Assembly (NCBI GenBank): GCA_040954595.2
Contig: CM082594.2
Coordinates: 2,852,001 to 2,916,000, forward strand
DNA: 64,000 nucleotides
Direction: 5' to 3'
DNA from: Balanoglossus misakiensis
Lineage: Eukaryota; Hemichordata
Shown here: positions 24,211 to 38,300 of the stretch, one piece after another
Numbering within the stretch: the first letter of the stretch is position 1
Layout: each line of letters begins with the position of its first letter
Notes under the pieces: generated by a model
Databases searched by the model: none
What the model was told of the DNA's origin: nothing
The model's input: the letters and a program-made list of their open reading frames with translations, nothing else
Made by a program: the position numbers and the translations under genes

Positions 24211-25011
24211 GGCTGCATTCACAAACACCTCTGGAGGGGGGGGCGGGAGAATTCAATTTTTTTTACCGCTAATTTTCACATGCCCCCCTTCCGAACTGCC
24301 AATATTTTCAAATCCCCCCTTCCGAACTGCCAAAATTTTGAAATCCCCCCCCCCCATTTTCTTTCACAGAGCAAAACACATCACCTATCTATCTTGTAAA
24401 AAGAAAAACAGCGCTCCCATGAAAAGAATTTGAAACTGATGTTTCCCCTCATCAGTGGGTATTAAAACTGAACATTGTTTTTATTTTTTAAGTACATATA
24501 TTTGTATTCTGTGTTGGGAGACATTGTAAACTGAGAATTGAAGGGGGTGGGTTTGGGAGGGGGTGTCCCCCTCCCACGTAAGAAAATTTTCTAAAATACA
24601 GAGCTCAAAGCTGCATTTTAATGAACCCAGCAAAAGCAAATTAACTCAACTACCGGTATGTTGGGGAGGACAAATTTAACCGTCGCCGCTCAAAGTTATC
24701 ATGGGGTGGGGCAAGTCCCCTGACCTGGGACACTAGATAAACCAGTCAATGATTGAAAGGTGTTGATGAATGGAGGGGGTGGGTGTGGGAGGGGGTGTCC
24801 CCCTCCCACATTAGAAAATTTTGTAAAATAAAGGGCGCGAAACTGCATTTTTGTGGACTCAAAATAAATATTTAGTCGTTAAAGTTTTCAAGTCCCCCCC
24901 TTTCAGTCCCTAAATTATTTCAAATCCCCCCCCTTACATACCCTCAATTTTTTCAAATCCCCCCCCTCAATTCTCCCGCCCCCCCCTCCAGAGGTGTTTG
25001 TGAATGCAGCC
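24211..25011 (-). mobile_element. Non-autonomous TIR DNA transposon, G-rich family, copy 2, inside RT
   Basis: 801 bases with the same inverted termini (GGCTGCATTCACAAACACCT and inverse) and TTA on both sides (24208-24210, 25012-25014). It is in the opposite orientation to copies 1 and 3. It lies a few codons after the reverse transcriptase catalytic motif. Element plus one duplication is 804 bases, a multiple of three, but it brings stop codons. Confidence 0.93.
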
Positions 25012-25014
25012 TTA

Positions 25015-27818
25015 GCAGCTCTTTTGAGGAGCATCTACAACACATTGATACTGTCCTAACCAGGTTACGTCAAGCTGGATTGAAATTAAAACCCAGCAAA
25101 TGTCAATTTATGAGAAAGAGTGTCAAATTTTTGGGTCATATTATCAGTAAGGATGGAATTGCGGTTGACGAGAGTAAAGTAACAGCTGTTAAAGAATATC
25201 CCCGTCCTCATACTGTCACACAGCTGAAATCATTTTTGGGGTTGGCCAATTATTATAGAAAGTTTATAAAGAATTTCTCGATCATTGCAAGGCCTCTGCA
25301 TAAATTGTTGGGAAAGGACACGAAATTTGAATGGGATGATCGATGCGAACATGCATTCGAGAAATTAAAACATGTCCTGTGTCAAGCACCAATTCTAGGG
25401 TATCCTGATATGAATGAAAATTTCACAATTTATACCGATAGTTCCACTCATGCCCTGGGGTTTGTTTTAGCTCAACGACAGAATGGTGTTGAACGAGTGA
25501 TTTTATATGGGGGTCGAAGTTTAAACTGTCACAAAAGAAATTACTCAATTACAGAATTGGAAGCTTTGGCCGTCATTCATGCTATCCGACAATGTGATCA
25601 CTATGTACGGAGCAACCATGTCACTATAGTGACTGATCACTCCAATCTGACTTACATGTTTAAACAGAAAATACCAAGGGGGCGTATTGGCCGTTGGATA
25701 ATGACCATGCAGCAGTACGATTACGAAATTATCTATAGACCTGGTAAGAAACACATGAATGCTGACGGGTTGTCAAGGAGACCATATCAACAATGTGAGG
25801 GGTACAAGTCTGACGTCACTGATTTAGAGCATGCGCCTGAAATGAATTACAAGCCTAACAGTCAGCCAATGGTAGATAAGTGTGTAAACACTGAGCCCAT
25901 AAACTCACCTTGTATAAATAATATACATACAGGGCAACAAACCGAACCTAGGGTTCATAATTCTGCTAATAGTGAGGACACATCTGGGTATGGGATTTTA
26001 CTTAACAGTTCTAACGACACTTCTAACACTGACGTGGAGGAAAATGCTTCCAACACTGAAGTGGATAAAACATTCGACAGTGAGGTGCAATCACGAATGA
26101 AGGGAGAACAGAGAAAGGATGATTATTTGAGTAAATTTCTTAATTATTTAGAGAATGATGAGTTACCAACTGATCAAAAGTTAGCTCGTAAATTTGTTAG
26201 TATGGCTCCAAATTATGACATTGTTGACGGGGTTTTGTATCATTTTTGGAAACCCACGGGGAAATCAGCTAGTAAATTAGATTGTGTTAGACAGGTTGTG
26301 ATACCTTATAAGTCATTAAGAAATTATGTTCTGCGGTGGGCTCATGATTGTGTTTTAGCGGGACATTTGGGATACACTAAAACGTTAGGAGTTTTAAGAC
26401 AGAGGTATTTTTGGGAAAGGATGCCCCGGGATGTTAATATGTACGTAAAGACATGCGCACATTGTCACACACGAAAGAGAGCCACACCCCCTACTCATGC
26501 TAAGTTGTTACCTATTCCAGTATCAGGACCCTGGGACCGACTGGGTATGGATATTGTGGGACCCCTCCCTAGAACGTATGATGGTCATAAATACATCTTA
26601 GTACTTACTGATTACTTTACTAAATTTCCACTAGCATATCCATTACGTAATGCACGAGCTGAGACAGTCGCTAAGATCTTGTTCGATGAAGTAATTGCTA
26701 CTTATGGCAGCCCCAGAGTTTTGCTGAGTGATCAGGGATCGAATTTTTTATCCCAAGTAGTTCGTGAAACTTGCAAATTTTTCAACATCCAGAGGAAAGT
26801 TTCGACCCCTTATCGTCCACAGACTAATGGCCTTACAGAGCGTTTCAATGGTTGCCTAGTCGACATGCTGTCCATGTTTGTCGATAGTAAACAGAAAGAT
26901 TGGGATCGGTACCTAAGTTCAGTGCTTTTCGCTTATAGAGTTAGCCCTCAAGAGTCCAGTGGGTTCAGTCCTTATTATCTGTTATATGGTCGGCATCCCA
27001 CATTGCCCATGGATGTTGAATTCCAGCTAGTTGAGGGGAGGACGAGAAATATAGATACACACCTTAAACATTTAGCTGCTAAAAGGGAGATAGCTCATAA
27101 AATCGCCAAAGAAAATATAGATCGATATCAACAGAATATGAAGGACCGTTATGATCAAAATATCCAACGGTCACAAAATCTTAAAGTGGGGGATCCTGTA
27201 TATTTATACACACCTTCTGTTAAACCAGGAGTTAATAAGAAATTCATACATAAGTGGACAGGTCCTTACATTATTTCTGAGAAGGTGGGTCCTGTTAATT
27301 ATAAGTTGCGTTTCATAAATAGCACCAGGAATTATCGTAAAATCATACATGTAAATAGACTAAAAAGAGCTTATTTGCGCCCCTCTGAGTTTGACTCATC
27401 CTCATCTGATGAGTCGTGTGAAGAAAACGATGTCCCAGAAACCACAAATTATGAAAATGGGACCGAAATATGTCAAAGTCCAGAAGCAGAAACATATGCA
27501 GAATCAGAAAATGGTTCTGATCAAATTGAGGGATTGAGAGATTTGTCGTCAAGGACAAATCCCAGTGCTTTCGATGAAACTGACAACAATGGAAATTGTC
27601 AGACTAATGCTTCTGAGCCATTTTACGATATAGACAATGTGTTAAAGGGTCGATATAGAAATGGGAAATTACAGTATTTGGTTAAGTGGAAGAATTATTC
27701 AAACAAACATAATACTTGGGAGGATGAAGACAATTTGAATGAAACTGCGAAAGAGTATTTGATGAGAAATCCTGTAAAGATACAAGGGAAACAGGTTATA
27801 GCACATTTGCACATTTAA
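25015..27818 (+). pseudogene. pol: Pol C-terminal part of element 1 (RT end, RNase H, integrase, chromodomain)
   Basis: Continues the same frame after the insertion, without its own start codon. Seen in order: RT connection (FLGLANYYRKF), RNase H (YTDSS near 25435), integrase zinc-binding H-H-C-C (near 26360-26475), integrase catalytic core with DIVGP, SDQGSNF and ERFNG, and a chromodomain near 27625-27760 (YLVKWKNY, TWE). Chromodomains steer integration to heterochromatin in related elements. It ends with a stop at 27816-27818; no internal stop seen. Broken only by the upstream insertion. Confidence 0.92.
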
Positions 27819-28836
27819 ATCTATGGACAGAGAAATATATGCGTAACAGAGAAAAAAAAAACGGAAAAGGGAGACACGTGGTTGATTGAAATGAATATTT
27901 GAATATGACTGAGAGGTATGAGTGTTGGCCGGCCTGTATGAGTGAGTGTACGATTGGCGTGTCCCTTGATTCGTTTAATGTTACGTATAAGTTGTCGAAT
28001 GACATTTTATTATCCGTTGGTTGCTGAGTTCAGTTGTAAGTGCTGTGCAACCTGGTTCCCGTGTCACTCTGTTTAAATGTGTTTATGTATTTGAGTTGTA
28101 AAGAAATTACCAGTGAAGTTTGAAGTTGCAGAGATTTTAACATTGGAGAAAAATGTTGTGAGTTGAATTTGCCGTTCGTTTGATGACCTAAAAATAGATG
28201 GTCCAATTTGTGTAAATAGCCCCTTTTAATGGCTATGTGTTTGTATAAAGAAACCAAAGAAAATCCCATTTTCGAATGAAGAAAATGCCATTTTCGAAGT
28301 TGTAAAGAGTGGATTTTTGACAAAACGCTAGGATGTTTCAGTTTTAATTTTTGAATTTGCCCGACATGACGTAACTCGAGAATAAGGAATGTCGGATGAT
28401 CGTTCGATGTAAAAGAATGCAAGAGTATTTCGTTTGAGTCAATAAGACAACAGATATTAAGATTGTGTTCAATGATGGATACAACGTTTTATGGGTTTAC
28501 AGAAGGAGTTGCGATTTTATTGTTTATATTAGTAGGTGGATATGTGTGCGAAGGTTTTATGAGCACATACTATTTTAAGTTTATATGTACTTTTATTCTG
28601 TAGTAATTTTTGTATTGTAATTTTGTAATTTTTCAAGACGATCACTTCATAGACATGACTCGATTTTTTCAAATATTTTACTTCAATTTTGTTATATATA
28701 TTGTACTCTTACATTTCAAAATCATACGGTACATCTTAATATATTCTTGGGGTGGAATTGAACGATTACCCTTGGTGTACTGCTCTTTAAGAGATTTGTG
28801 TCCAATGCGGGACGCATTGGTTTAAAAGGAGGGGAG
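27819..28836 (+). other. 3' noncoding region and polypurine tract of element 1
   Basis: About 1 kb without recognisable protein between the chromodomain and the 3' LTR. The purine stretch AAAAGGAGGGGAG at 28824-28836 abuts the 3' LTR and is the likely plus-strand primer. Confidence 0.8.
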
Positions 28837-29365
28837 TGTTACGATCTGTATAAAGGTCAAATACGATTTCAAGGGTTAATTAATCCAGAGCTCGGAAATG
28901 TCAATGTTTGATAGTATTTGATTTTATGTATTTGAAGTAGATAGGGAGAGCGGGTGTTTAACTGACTGCTCTGATTCTCAATCATCACCGAACTGACTTT
29001 GTTATATAACACTTTATGTAAATTGGTACGTATAGAGTTGACTGATGTCCAATGAAATTGTAACACATTGTATTTGTGATATTTTACATTATTAACCACG
29101 CCTTGAGAAAAGTAATTATAAGAGAACTTTGTTTCCAAAGTTAGGAGAAATAATCTAACGGGAGATGGGAGTACCTCAGGCTACTGAGTTCGTTCCCTTC
29201 CTCATGTACTTTACTGGGCGTATTTGATGTACTATATAATTCCGGACAATAAATGAACGTGAATCAGATACGTGTCTCCGTGGATCACTGTTCTCGTCAG
29301 AGCCCGATACCTCATCGCTACAGATTCCCCGATGCATGAACAATCATGAGAAACCAGCCGTAATA
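28837..29365 (+). repeat. 3' LTR of Ty3/gypsy element 1
   Basis: 529 bases, about 99% identical to the 5' LTR by eye. Followed directly by the GTAT microsatellite. Confidence 0.93.
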
Positions 29366-29404
29366 GTATGTATGTATGTATGTATGTATGTATGTATGTA
29401 TGTA
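29366..29404. repeat. (GTAT)n microsatellite, right flank of element 1
   Basis: Continuation of the tract at 20905-21236, separated by the retrotransposon. Confidence 0.95.
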
Positions 29405-29563
29405 CGCGGTCCGATATAAACTAGAGCAGAATATAAAGTAAGGGTAGCTGGAGAAACAATTGGCTACAACGTTAACGTTGTTTCGTGAGACACTGAACTC
29501 ACTCATCAGGAAACATAAGTGGCGAAAACACAGGTAGAGATGTGGTTATTTGCATGTACGCAG

Positions 29564-30985
29564 ATGTACGTTCTCAATTCTATCAGCTCCGTTGGCTGGC
29601 TGGATGAGGTGGAGTTTGTAGAAGAAGACGAAATTGTGCATGGAACCGTGTCATGGGGTCTGGACAGGATCGATCAAGCCAACCTGCATTTGGATAATAT
29701 TTATCAATGATTGGTAAGGCTCAGATTTTTTCGCTCTCAATGTTTTTATAACTGCAGCAATTTTAAGATGTTGAACTGCTAAAAGGTTATTTATGTTTAG
29801 TACCGGATAACCATCTATGCTATCCGGATATCACGGGACGTACTCTAATCCTGACTGCCAGATTCCATACCTTCAGGAACAGTCTAACCATGCTATTGAA
29901 TTGACTATAGAGTATTCGTTTATTATTTCTTTGCCATAAACATAAATCATTATATGCTTCCAATAACTTTCATACTTCCAACAAAAAATAGAGAATTGTG
30001 GGTTAGAGACCAGGACATGGCCGTAGAATTCCTACCGTGATATCATGGTCTGACATGCTGAAGAATAGTATTTTGCTTCGAATCGCATTGTTTCATGTGT
30101 ATAATTTAATTTGTAGGTTCATGTGTGTGGTGATTGGAAGAAAAGTCAATGTGGCTTATATAAGGGCACTAGTGATGATTAAAGCCCCAGTATTTCTCGT
30201 GTGTATCCATTTTTCATCATCGAAAAATGCCCGTTTTTCCCGTACATTCATCATGGAATACTGTTTGGGCAATTGTAGCTACGTGCAAGCTGTAAATATT
30301 GCCCGTAACACTTGAAATGATGCGCGGGTTTGTTTACAACGGAAATGTTGTACATGTCGATCAGCAAACGTGCCACTTTGACATTTGATGGTCAGACCAT
30401 TTTAGGATTTGATCTGGTTCCATCGACTGATTTCTCCCATAAAGTTATCTTCCCAAAATTTCGCCGAATTAGTGCGCATTTCTTCGCTGAGTCGCTTGAT
30501 TTGGGGCGACCAAACCTCTTCCGCATAGATTCACATTTGAGTGCGCATGCGCACTAGTCACGTGTGTCAACAAAGCCTGACTTTCTGTCCGGACAGAAAG
30601 TCATTCTTCACTCGTTATATTGTAAATTGTATGAGTTTATGAGCAGAGCTGGGGATGATGACTGTTCGATTCAGTATCAATTATCATCTACTTTTAGAAA
30701 TTATAGATGCCGTTTCAAACAAAATTTTGCCCCTACGAGAAATACTGAGGCTTTAACCCTACTATAAGAGTTTACCAGGTTACCCTCATTAAATTAGGTC
30801 AATATAAATAATTAAACAAGGTTGAATATACCTAACCTTCAGGCCCCTTCCTCGGCTTCTCCCGTTTACAGGGGACGGTAGCGGAGTGAATGTTTTTGTT
30901 TTGGATACTGACATACGTTTCACTCACAACGAGTTTGGTAGAAGAGCACACCGATTTTACGACGCCTTCTCAGATGAAGAAGTCG
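29564..30985 (+). pseudogene. Fragment of a proteinase K-like (S8) serine protease, two exons
   Basis: Exon 29564-29713 encodes the end of an inhibitor propeptide and the mature start (VEFVEEDEIVHG, then SWGLDRIDQ, LDN). Exon 30872 to about 30985 continues with GVNVFVLD and THNEFGRRA, the region of the catalytic aspartate. Defects: an in-frame TGA at 29708, a phase mismatch between the exons, DTD in place of the family's DTG, and no exon for the catalytic His or Ser downstream. I also see no signal peptide exon upstream. A single lost base near the end of the first exon would explain both the stop and the phase error. Probably a dead partial duplicate. Confidence 0.75.
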
Positions 30986-31830
30986 AAAGTTGTACCTTGG
31001 TACAGCAGTATGTACACGTTCAGATGAAAACATCGACAACAAATAGCATTATCTTACCGATGAAACGTGTGATTATAAAATCTCTTCTGAGCCAGCTTGT
31101 TCTGCTTCGGGTCTTGATGGTCTTCCTGAAGTACACAGTAATACCCACATTTTACTACTCAGAGGTTCTATGGCAAGAAAAATGACTTCAAGTAAACTTC
31201 ACTGCAGCGTTCAGGATAGCAAATGAGAGAGAGAGAGTACATGCACAGTGAAGGTGACACCAGGATGGCTGAATACTGACTGACTATAGTTTTATTCAAA
31301 TCAACAATATAAATGGTGTCGTAGCGGTCTACTAGGCACTTGGAAATATAACTTTGGACGAAGATGCAGAAAGTTATACTGACATTTGAAATTCTATAAA
31401 TAAAAAAAAACATCCGAAAAATTGCATCTCCCTACGAAAGACGGAAGTTTAAACTATCACACAAACATTTATACTCAGAAATCCTATACTCGACATTGAT
31501 TTTAAAACATAAAATCTGTACTCGTTCACTTTCATCAAATTGTTAATTTTCTGCCAAGGAGACGAATTAGCACTAAAATTCTCTAAATGGTTTCTTACAT
31601 AGCGAATATGCAAACCCTTCAAAGTTGACATTTTATTTAAAAAAAATGGTAGACATGCACTTTGTAAAACCTAAAACCTTAAAACCTTCTGACAGTATTT
31701 TTAATGTGTGAATTAACAGTCATATTCAAAGTGGGAAAATACCAAGATTATTGACATCTTTACCCGTGCAATAGCACCCCCCATGGAAATAATTTTGTTG
31801 GTAAAAGTAATAACATTACATTTCTATATA
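30986..31830. other. Intergenic sequence
   Basis: No further protease exons, genes or RNAs recognised; a short GA-rich run near 31226. Confidence 0.45.
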
Positions 31831-32183
31831 TTAAAGGGACAAAGTCTCTCTCGCTGCCCTTTTTTCCATTAAATATATTTGATACAAGACAACATTTGTT
31901 ATTCTACATGTGGATATATAGTGAATGAACGTTCAACCCCACACAACTTCCATCCCGCTTGTAGACGGGAGAGTGAAAAAACTCGCCAAAATGAATAATC
32001 GTTCTTTACCATTTATTCATTTTGGGCGAGTTTTTACTCTCATATCATACAAGTGAGATGGAAGTTTTGTGTGGTTGATCATTGATTCACTATATATCCA
32101 CATTTACATTAACATAAATGGTGTCTTGTATCAAACATAATTAATGGAAAAGGGGCAGCTGGAGAGAGACTTTGTCCCTTTAA
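31831..32183. mobile_element. Fold-back MITE, family A, copy 3
   Basis: The most complete copy: TTAAAGGGACAAAGTCTCTC at the left and its inverse at the right, with inverted halves around the ATTCATTTTGG centre. Lies about 200 bases past the stop codon of the - strand receptor gene. Confidence 0.9.
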
Positions 32184-32380
32184 TACTTATAATGTTTCAT
32201 ATATATGTTGTATAATATGGACATAACGATTGTGCCGACAGAATGAAGGATGCTTTTCTGGACGGGGTTAGTTTTTTTCTCCCATATAATCTTTGAAACG
32301 ACAGCGAGCGGTATTTGAAACGGTTTTTGCATCGATGTTTGGATGAGGTGCATGGTGTTCAATTTCGTTCACTGAGTCGC

Positions 32381-35300
32381 CTATGGGCAGCCAGCTTCAT
32401 CGCTACCGTCTGGACAGTCCTGGTAGACATCACAGCGCCAACTGGCATGAATGCAATGACCAGAGCTTTCACACTGCCACTGAGATGAGGTACACTGGTC
32501 TGAACCTAAACCCAAGAAAACATGATTGTAAAACATGGTTTCTGCTTCAGAATGAAAAATAAAAGTCTTATCTGGTCCATGTGAATCATACCGACACCCC
32601 ATAAAACATTCAAATAAACATAACATAACATAACAAAGCAAACAAAAGCAGACCTATTGTTTCACAATGTTTTGTTATTGCGTTCAGGCAGTGATCATGT
32701 TGTCCACAAGGCCCACTTAAACTCCTGTGGCTGTATCTGAACAACATTGGAAACTGTTAACACACAGGAGCACAAAAACGTACTAGCTGGCGATCATCCA
32801 AAAAGCACGTGTGCGATTGTTTATGGACACACCATCGTCACAGTTCCCACTGTCAAAATCGACTCTGCCAACAATATACATGTACATTAAATCAAACTAA
32901 CCTAGAAATGCTTTAAACAAATAATGACGCGGATTGTGTGTTTATAACCAGAAAAGTCGCACATGTGCAGTTCAGACGACACAGCCCCTCCAAGACTGTA
33001 GATGGCATGGGCATATATGGCCTAGATGTAACAGTCTGGTCTTTAATGCAGGGTTCTACGTATATGTAAATGAAAAAACTTACTGCAGTGGGCTTCATCA
33101 CTATTGTCGGTACAGTCGCTGAAATTATCACACTCCCAATTGGCTTGTATACACTGACCATTCGAACATTCATAGCCAAAACATGGACCTGGAAAATGGT
33201 TAGGAAACGGCGCATTACCTTGGTGATTGTTTCAATACAGTCTGTTCTATTGGTATCTGCCGCATTAACACATACAACACTACAGATAACAGCGAAATTT
33301 AACAGCACATCACCCATCACTCATGATAGAACGGTTACTCAGTAAATATAACCAGGGCCTAGGGAAGTTCTCGGCTTAGCAGATGAGCGAAGAATGGTCA
33401 GACAAAACCAAGCGACATACAAAAACAAGGAATATTTCATCGTCGTACTAGGGGGAGCACTTACAATAATATTCGTCGGTACCACCGGCACAGTGCTCGA
33501 AGTTATCACATACCCAGCTTGGAGTTATGCAAGCCCCGTCAGGACAGCGGAATTCTGGGTAACATTCATCTTGTGGAAAAACTTGAAAGAAAATAAAATA
33601 TTTGTAGAAGTATCAGATGAAAGAACTTGGATCCGCCACACTGTATTGGATATTCAGAAACGTCGTTCACTCTTTCGACTGGTGAAGTTATGTGGTCCCA
33701 AAATGACGACATACAAACTATCAATACTACATATTCAGCAAGCGCGGAAGATCCTTATGCAACAATGTTGTATGCAAATGACAGAATCTAGCACACCTGC
33801 TGGCGCTCTGCTTATTTACACTATATGTAATATGTTCGTATTTCCTTGTCAAGTCGGTGCTATCAGAACGTTTCAAATGTTCTGGCACTCTGGAAGAATT
33901 TTGTCATATGTTACACTACACAATAAATGAGAGTATATCATTTAGCTCGTCTGCAGAATACCACAACACCTGCGGCATGTAGTCAACGTGAGATCCCCCC
34001 CCCATGAAATGGAATGCACGCATGAGCTTATACGATTGGTTTGATTGAATACTCACCAACACACGACTGCTCGTCATCCCCATCTGGACAGTCATTTACC
34101 AGATCACACCGTTTCGACATCTGAATACACAATCCAGACTGGCATTGAAAATCCTGGCCGCATGGACCTGTGATTAATTGATTGATTTATGGATTGATTG
34201 GAAGGAATGTGAATAGGTGATAATACTACACTGATATGCATTCGCACTACCGGTAAATAAGAGAAACAGCTAGAACGAGGCACTAATAAAAATCAATTGG
34301 GCTGAAAACGAAGGAAACATCTGAAGATTATTAAATGAAATCAGTTACTTCATTGAGTGGCCATGGACTGTCGGATATTGGACATCATCTTTCAATCTAC
34401 AAGTATTAACTTACAGACTCAAATGATCAAAAACATTGATCCAGCCAATTTATTTCCATGTCAGGATTTGTTATAAATACATGTTTATGTATAAATATCT
34501 ATAACATTCAATGGAGTTGTTTTGTTTAGCCGCTGGTGAACTTGTATTTTAAGGGCAATCTCTCTGGAAAGTCACTGAGGGCGCCGTTCCTGTACTTACA
34601 GTTTGCTTCATCACTACCGTCAGTGCAATCATCAAAGCCATCACATCGCCATTCAATTGGAACACATCTCTTGTTGTCACAAACAAAATCTGGGGCACAG
34701 CTTGCTGCGAACAGAACATTCGTAAACAGGAGAGTCAAATATTCAGGGGGCATTACACGAAGTTTGGTCAATTCTGGTTGCCTTAAATAGGTTTTCACTT
34801 TGCGCTAGGGGTCACTTCACATTGCATTTTGGGCGAAAAGTCGACAACCCACTGTAGTAAGAGATTATGGAAGAAATGATATGTTTACTGTATTTCGTGA
34901 CTTCCTTTGGTCAAACATGTCTGTCTTTGTAGTTACCATATTAAACTCATTAAACTTTTTTCACATTTTGTTATTTTTTCTGTTATAAAGTTTCAGAATG
35001 ACCCATCATCACTTTAGCTTATTGACTCCCATTTCTTAAACATGGCAAAAGTCGGCCATCTTGAAATTGTGTCGACCATAAAAGATTTTCATCACTCACC
35101 TAGGTAGCTTAAAACCTATTTAAGGAAGGGAGAATTCGAGTGACGTGTCCGTATTTTGACGACTTGTAGTAACCCATTTATCATACATGTTGCGAAAAAT
35201 GCACCGAGATAAACGATTTCACGGCCAGAATTTTAAAGGTTTTGTAACAAAATACTCACTTATTTCTTGACAGGAGAACTGGAAGTGTGTTGTGCAAGGG

Positions 35301-38300
35301 ATATCGTTCATCATAGCCATGCTACCACTTAATTAACAAAACACAAGGGAAGATGATAATAAAAACAATAATATCATTTGATTAATCATTATTATATAGT
35401 TATGATCCCATTTGATAATTTCACAGAAATAGGTATTCACCAGAATAAAAATCACATGTGACATTGGCAAGCAGATATGATCTAACCATATAACGAGGAC
35501 TATGCCCGATAAACTGTCATGTGTCATAGCAGTCTTACATGCGGTGCTAGATTTTTTTTGACCTAAAATTGACTGTACAAACACAAATGACAAGCAACTT
35601 CTTACAGTCAGCCCTGAGGCAGACGGACAGACAGACAGATAGACATAGACGCTCAATGACGTGCCACTGCAATGGCTGGTGATCTGTGGAACAGCTGGCC
35701 TATTAAAATGTAGTGTAAACAGTCTCAGTTGGGAGTACCAACTCCTTGTAAACAGTTATTTTCAAAGCAACCGGACAATTGGTTAAGGAGAAGATTTGCT
35801 AACCAAAAAACAAAGACATTTAAAAAAATCTGGCTAAATATTGATATTTCTGATATCAGAATTTAATAAAAGTAGCACATATATGTATTATGAACCTGAA
35901 TACTTAATTTCAAAGTAATCGAACAAGCAGTTTCTCAAGCGAGGCAAAACTCAAATATGCAAATATCACCATATTGTACAATATCCATCACCGCAAGGAA
36001 CATATGTACCTACCGAAGTTCAAAGCAATCTGACAGGCGGTCTCAGAGAAAATATTTTGATGAAAATTTGCAAAAATTTCCCCAATAACACAAATATGCA
36101 TATATTTTATATATTACTTCTGTTACCCCTAGGAACCTTCCTATTAAATTTTAAGACAATCTGACACACCAAGCAGTTTTACAGAAAAGATTTTTGACCA
36201 AAAATGGCAAACTTTGCTCCAAAATTATAAATATGCAAATTTCCCAACAATTTGAACAAAACTATGGCAACTCAGATCACCTATAGGAAGCTTCAAATCG
36301 GCTGATTACTTTCAAAAAAGATTATTTACCAATAATGTGAAAAAGACAAAAACCTGCATAAACAATAGATTGGGATGCGTTTATCAATCTGAATCAATCT
36401 TGTCTTCCAATAGATACTCACATTAAGTGGACACAATCTTCATCACCCGAGTTATTTGGTTCATTGCTCAACCAGTTAAAATATGTCGCAGGAGAACCAT
36501 CCGAATTTACAAAAACATTTTCATTGTCAATATCGTTGATGTCTGTCCACACTAACTGATGTTCTGCACGAGAGACAATAATAAAATCGAGAAAGAATAC
36601 GTCTTGGGTACAAGTACTAGTATATTCAGTTCATGATCCTGAAGTTTGATGATATTTGATGAGCGGAACCAATATAAGTATAACTTTGATATTGTGGTTG
36701 AACATATTCGTGAACTAAAGCTACCCTAAATGAGCCAACAAGCATGTTTGTGGTGTATCTACATGGTGACCTGTGGCATTGGGCAAGCGCAAAATCAACT
36801 GGTTAAAAACACTCACAACTCTACTATAGTCGGTTTGCTAACAATTTATAAGGCATGTATTCGTACCGTCTAGTAGCATCCGTTGTCCGTAATAGAAATA
36901 CTGGAACAGGCGTTCTTCGTCTTCGAAACGCGGAAGTGTTTTCCCGAGACTCTCGCAATATGCGCGGGCTTCGGGCCAGATCATCGAAGTTGGTACCAGC
37001 TGGTATTTGATAGTGTCTGAAAATACAAAGCAGTATCAGCTGGTTTCCTTTGTTTGCACATATTCATTGTTTACGATCAAGACTTCAATAAGTTCAAACA
37101 AACGCCAATGAGTACTGAGTCAAACAGGTCTTTTATAGAACGGATGTTTATGCCTTTACATTTGTCTTTAGCACAGCCAGGCTAAACACTCTGTTATTAT
37201 CCAATATTCTTACTGTTAGGACCATCTACACACAACATTATGGTATGACAGAAATATATCAGGTCGTGGAACTCTTTCTCTACTTACCCCTGCAGGAATT
37301 AAACGGCACACAAACAGGGCCAACGTGGTCGTTTGGTCCGTACCAAAACCAGTTACTGTGTGCTGTCGGTGACACTTCGACGCAGATATGAGAGAAATTC
37401 TTGCACTTGCCTTGGGACAGATCAAAACTGGGCGTGGCCGCCATGGCGATAAGCGCATTGGTTTGGAAGGTCATGTGATTCTCTGTTAAATTTGCTTCGA
37501 CTCTGAATCCGTCACCGTTGTTCGAACCGGACAAAAACGCGTCAACTTTCAACAGATCAACCATTCGACCAGACAGCAGTCCTGTACTGTGAGTTGCTGC
37601 GGTGATTGTAACTGACATATTAAAATCATTGGGTACTCCCATAACAACGTCCACTGTCCCGTTAAGTTGCAATGGGGTCTGAGTTGCCGGGGCCACTTGG
37701 ACTAAATGAAAGGAAAAGAGGGAAAGTATCAACATACCTCATCTTTGTTAATGTCAGGAAATCAATGCGATCATACCCTTCAATATTCCGAAATCAATGC
37801 ACTAAATGCCATATTGACATTGAAAGAAAAACAAACACCAGTACACCACAGAAATGATATCCCAAAAGGCTCTCAGATCTTATTCAATATAGAAAGTAAA
37901 ATCCTCGAAGTGGCAGCAATTTTGGCTTTAAAACATACTAGTAACCTGTACCAACATTGCTATAACAAAAATTGTGAAAAAAATCCATGTAAATGTTGTT
38001 AACGCGTTATTGTCTCTTTACCGATACACGTCCCATTCACTGCCAAACAACCGGAAAGAACGTCGCCTCCAGACCATTTCCATGGAAACACGGAGTTACC
38101 ACCAGGGAACACATCAATGCAGATAAACTTGACGTCGTCACATCCGATATCAACCAAGTCTGTTTCCATGAAAGTCACGTTATGCATGGACATTGATATG
38201 TTCGATGAGATAGGCAAGGTACCGGAAGTGACCTTGATCGATGGAGAAGTCACAAGAGCTGGGTCTTCCTCGGTAGTTTTCAGGTTCAAATTCATACTGA

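Larger units (their letters stand above)
21237..29365 (+). mobile_element. Ty3/gypsy LTR retrotransposon 1 (chromodomain type), disrupted
   Basis: Two 529-base LTRs, a single gag-pol frame, domain order Gag, zinc knuckle, protease, reverse transcriptase, RNase H, integrase, chromodomain, then about 1 kb of noncoding sequence and a polypurine tract. A C-terminal chromodomain is the hallmark of chromoviruses. The element is inactive as it stands because a DNA transposon splits the reverse transcriptase. Four-base GTAT flanks both sides but cannot be told apart from the host microsatellite. Confidence 0.95.

Noticed and set aside
33394-33930. A 178-codon + strand frame across the LDLa region
   Set aside because: It is the antisense shadow of the LDLa exon at 33465-33581 and its introns.
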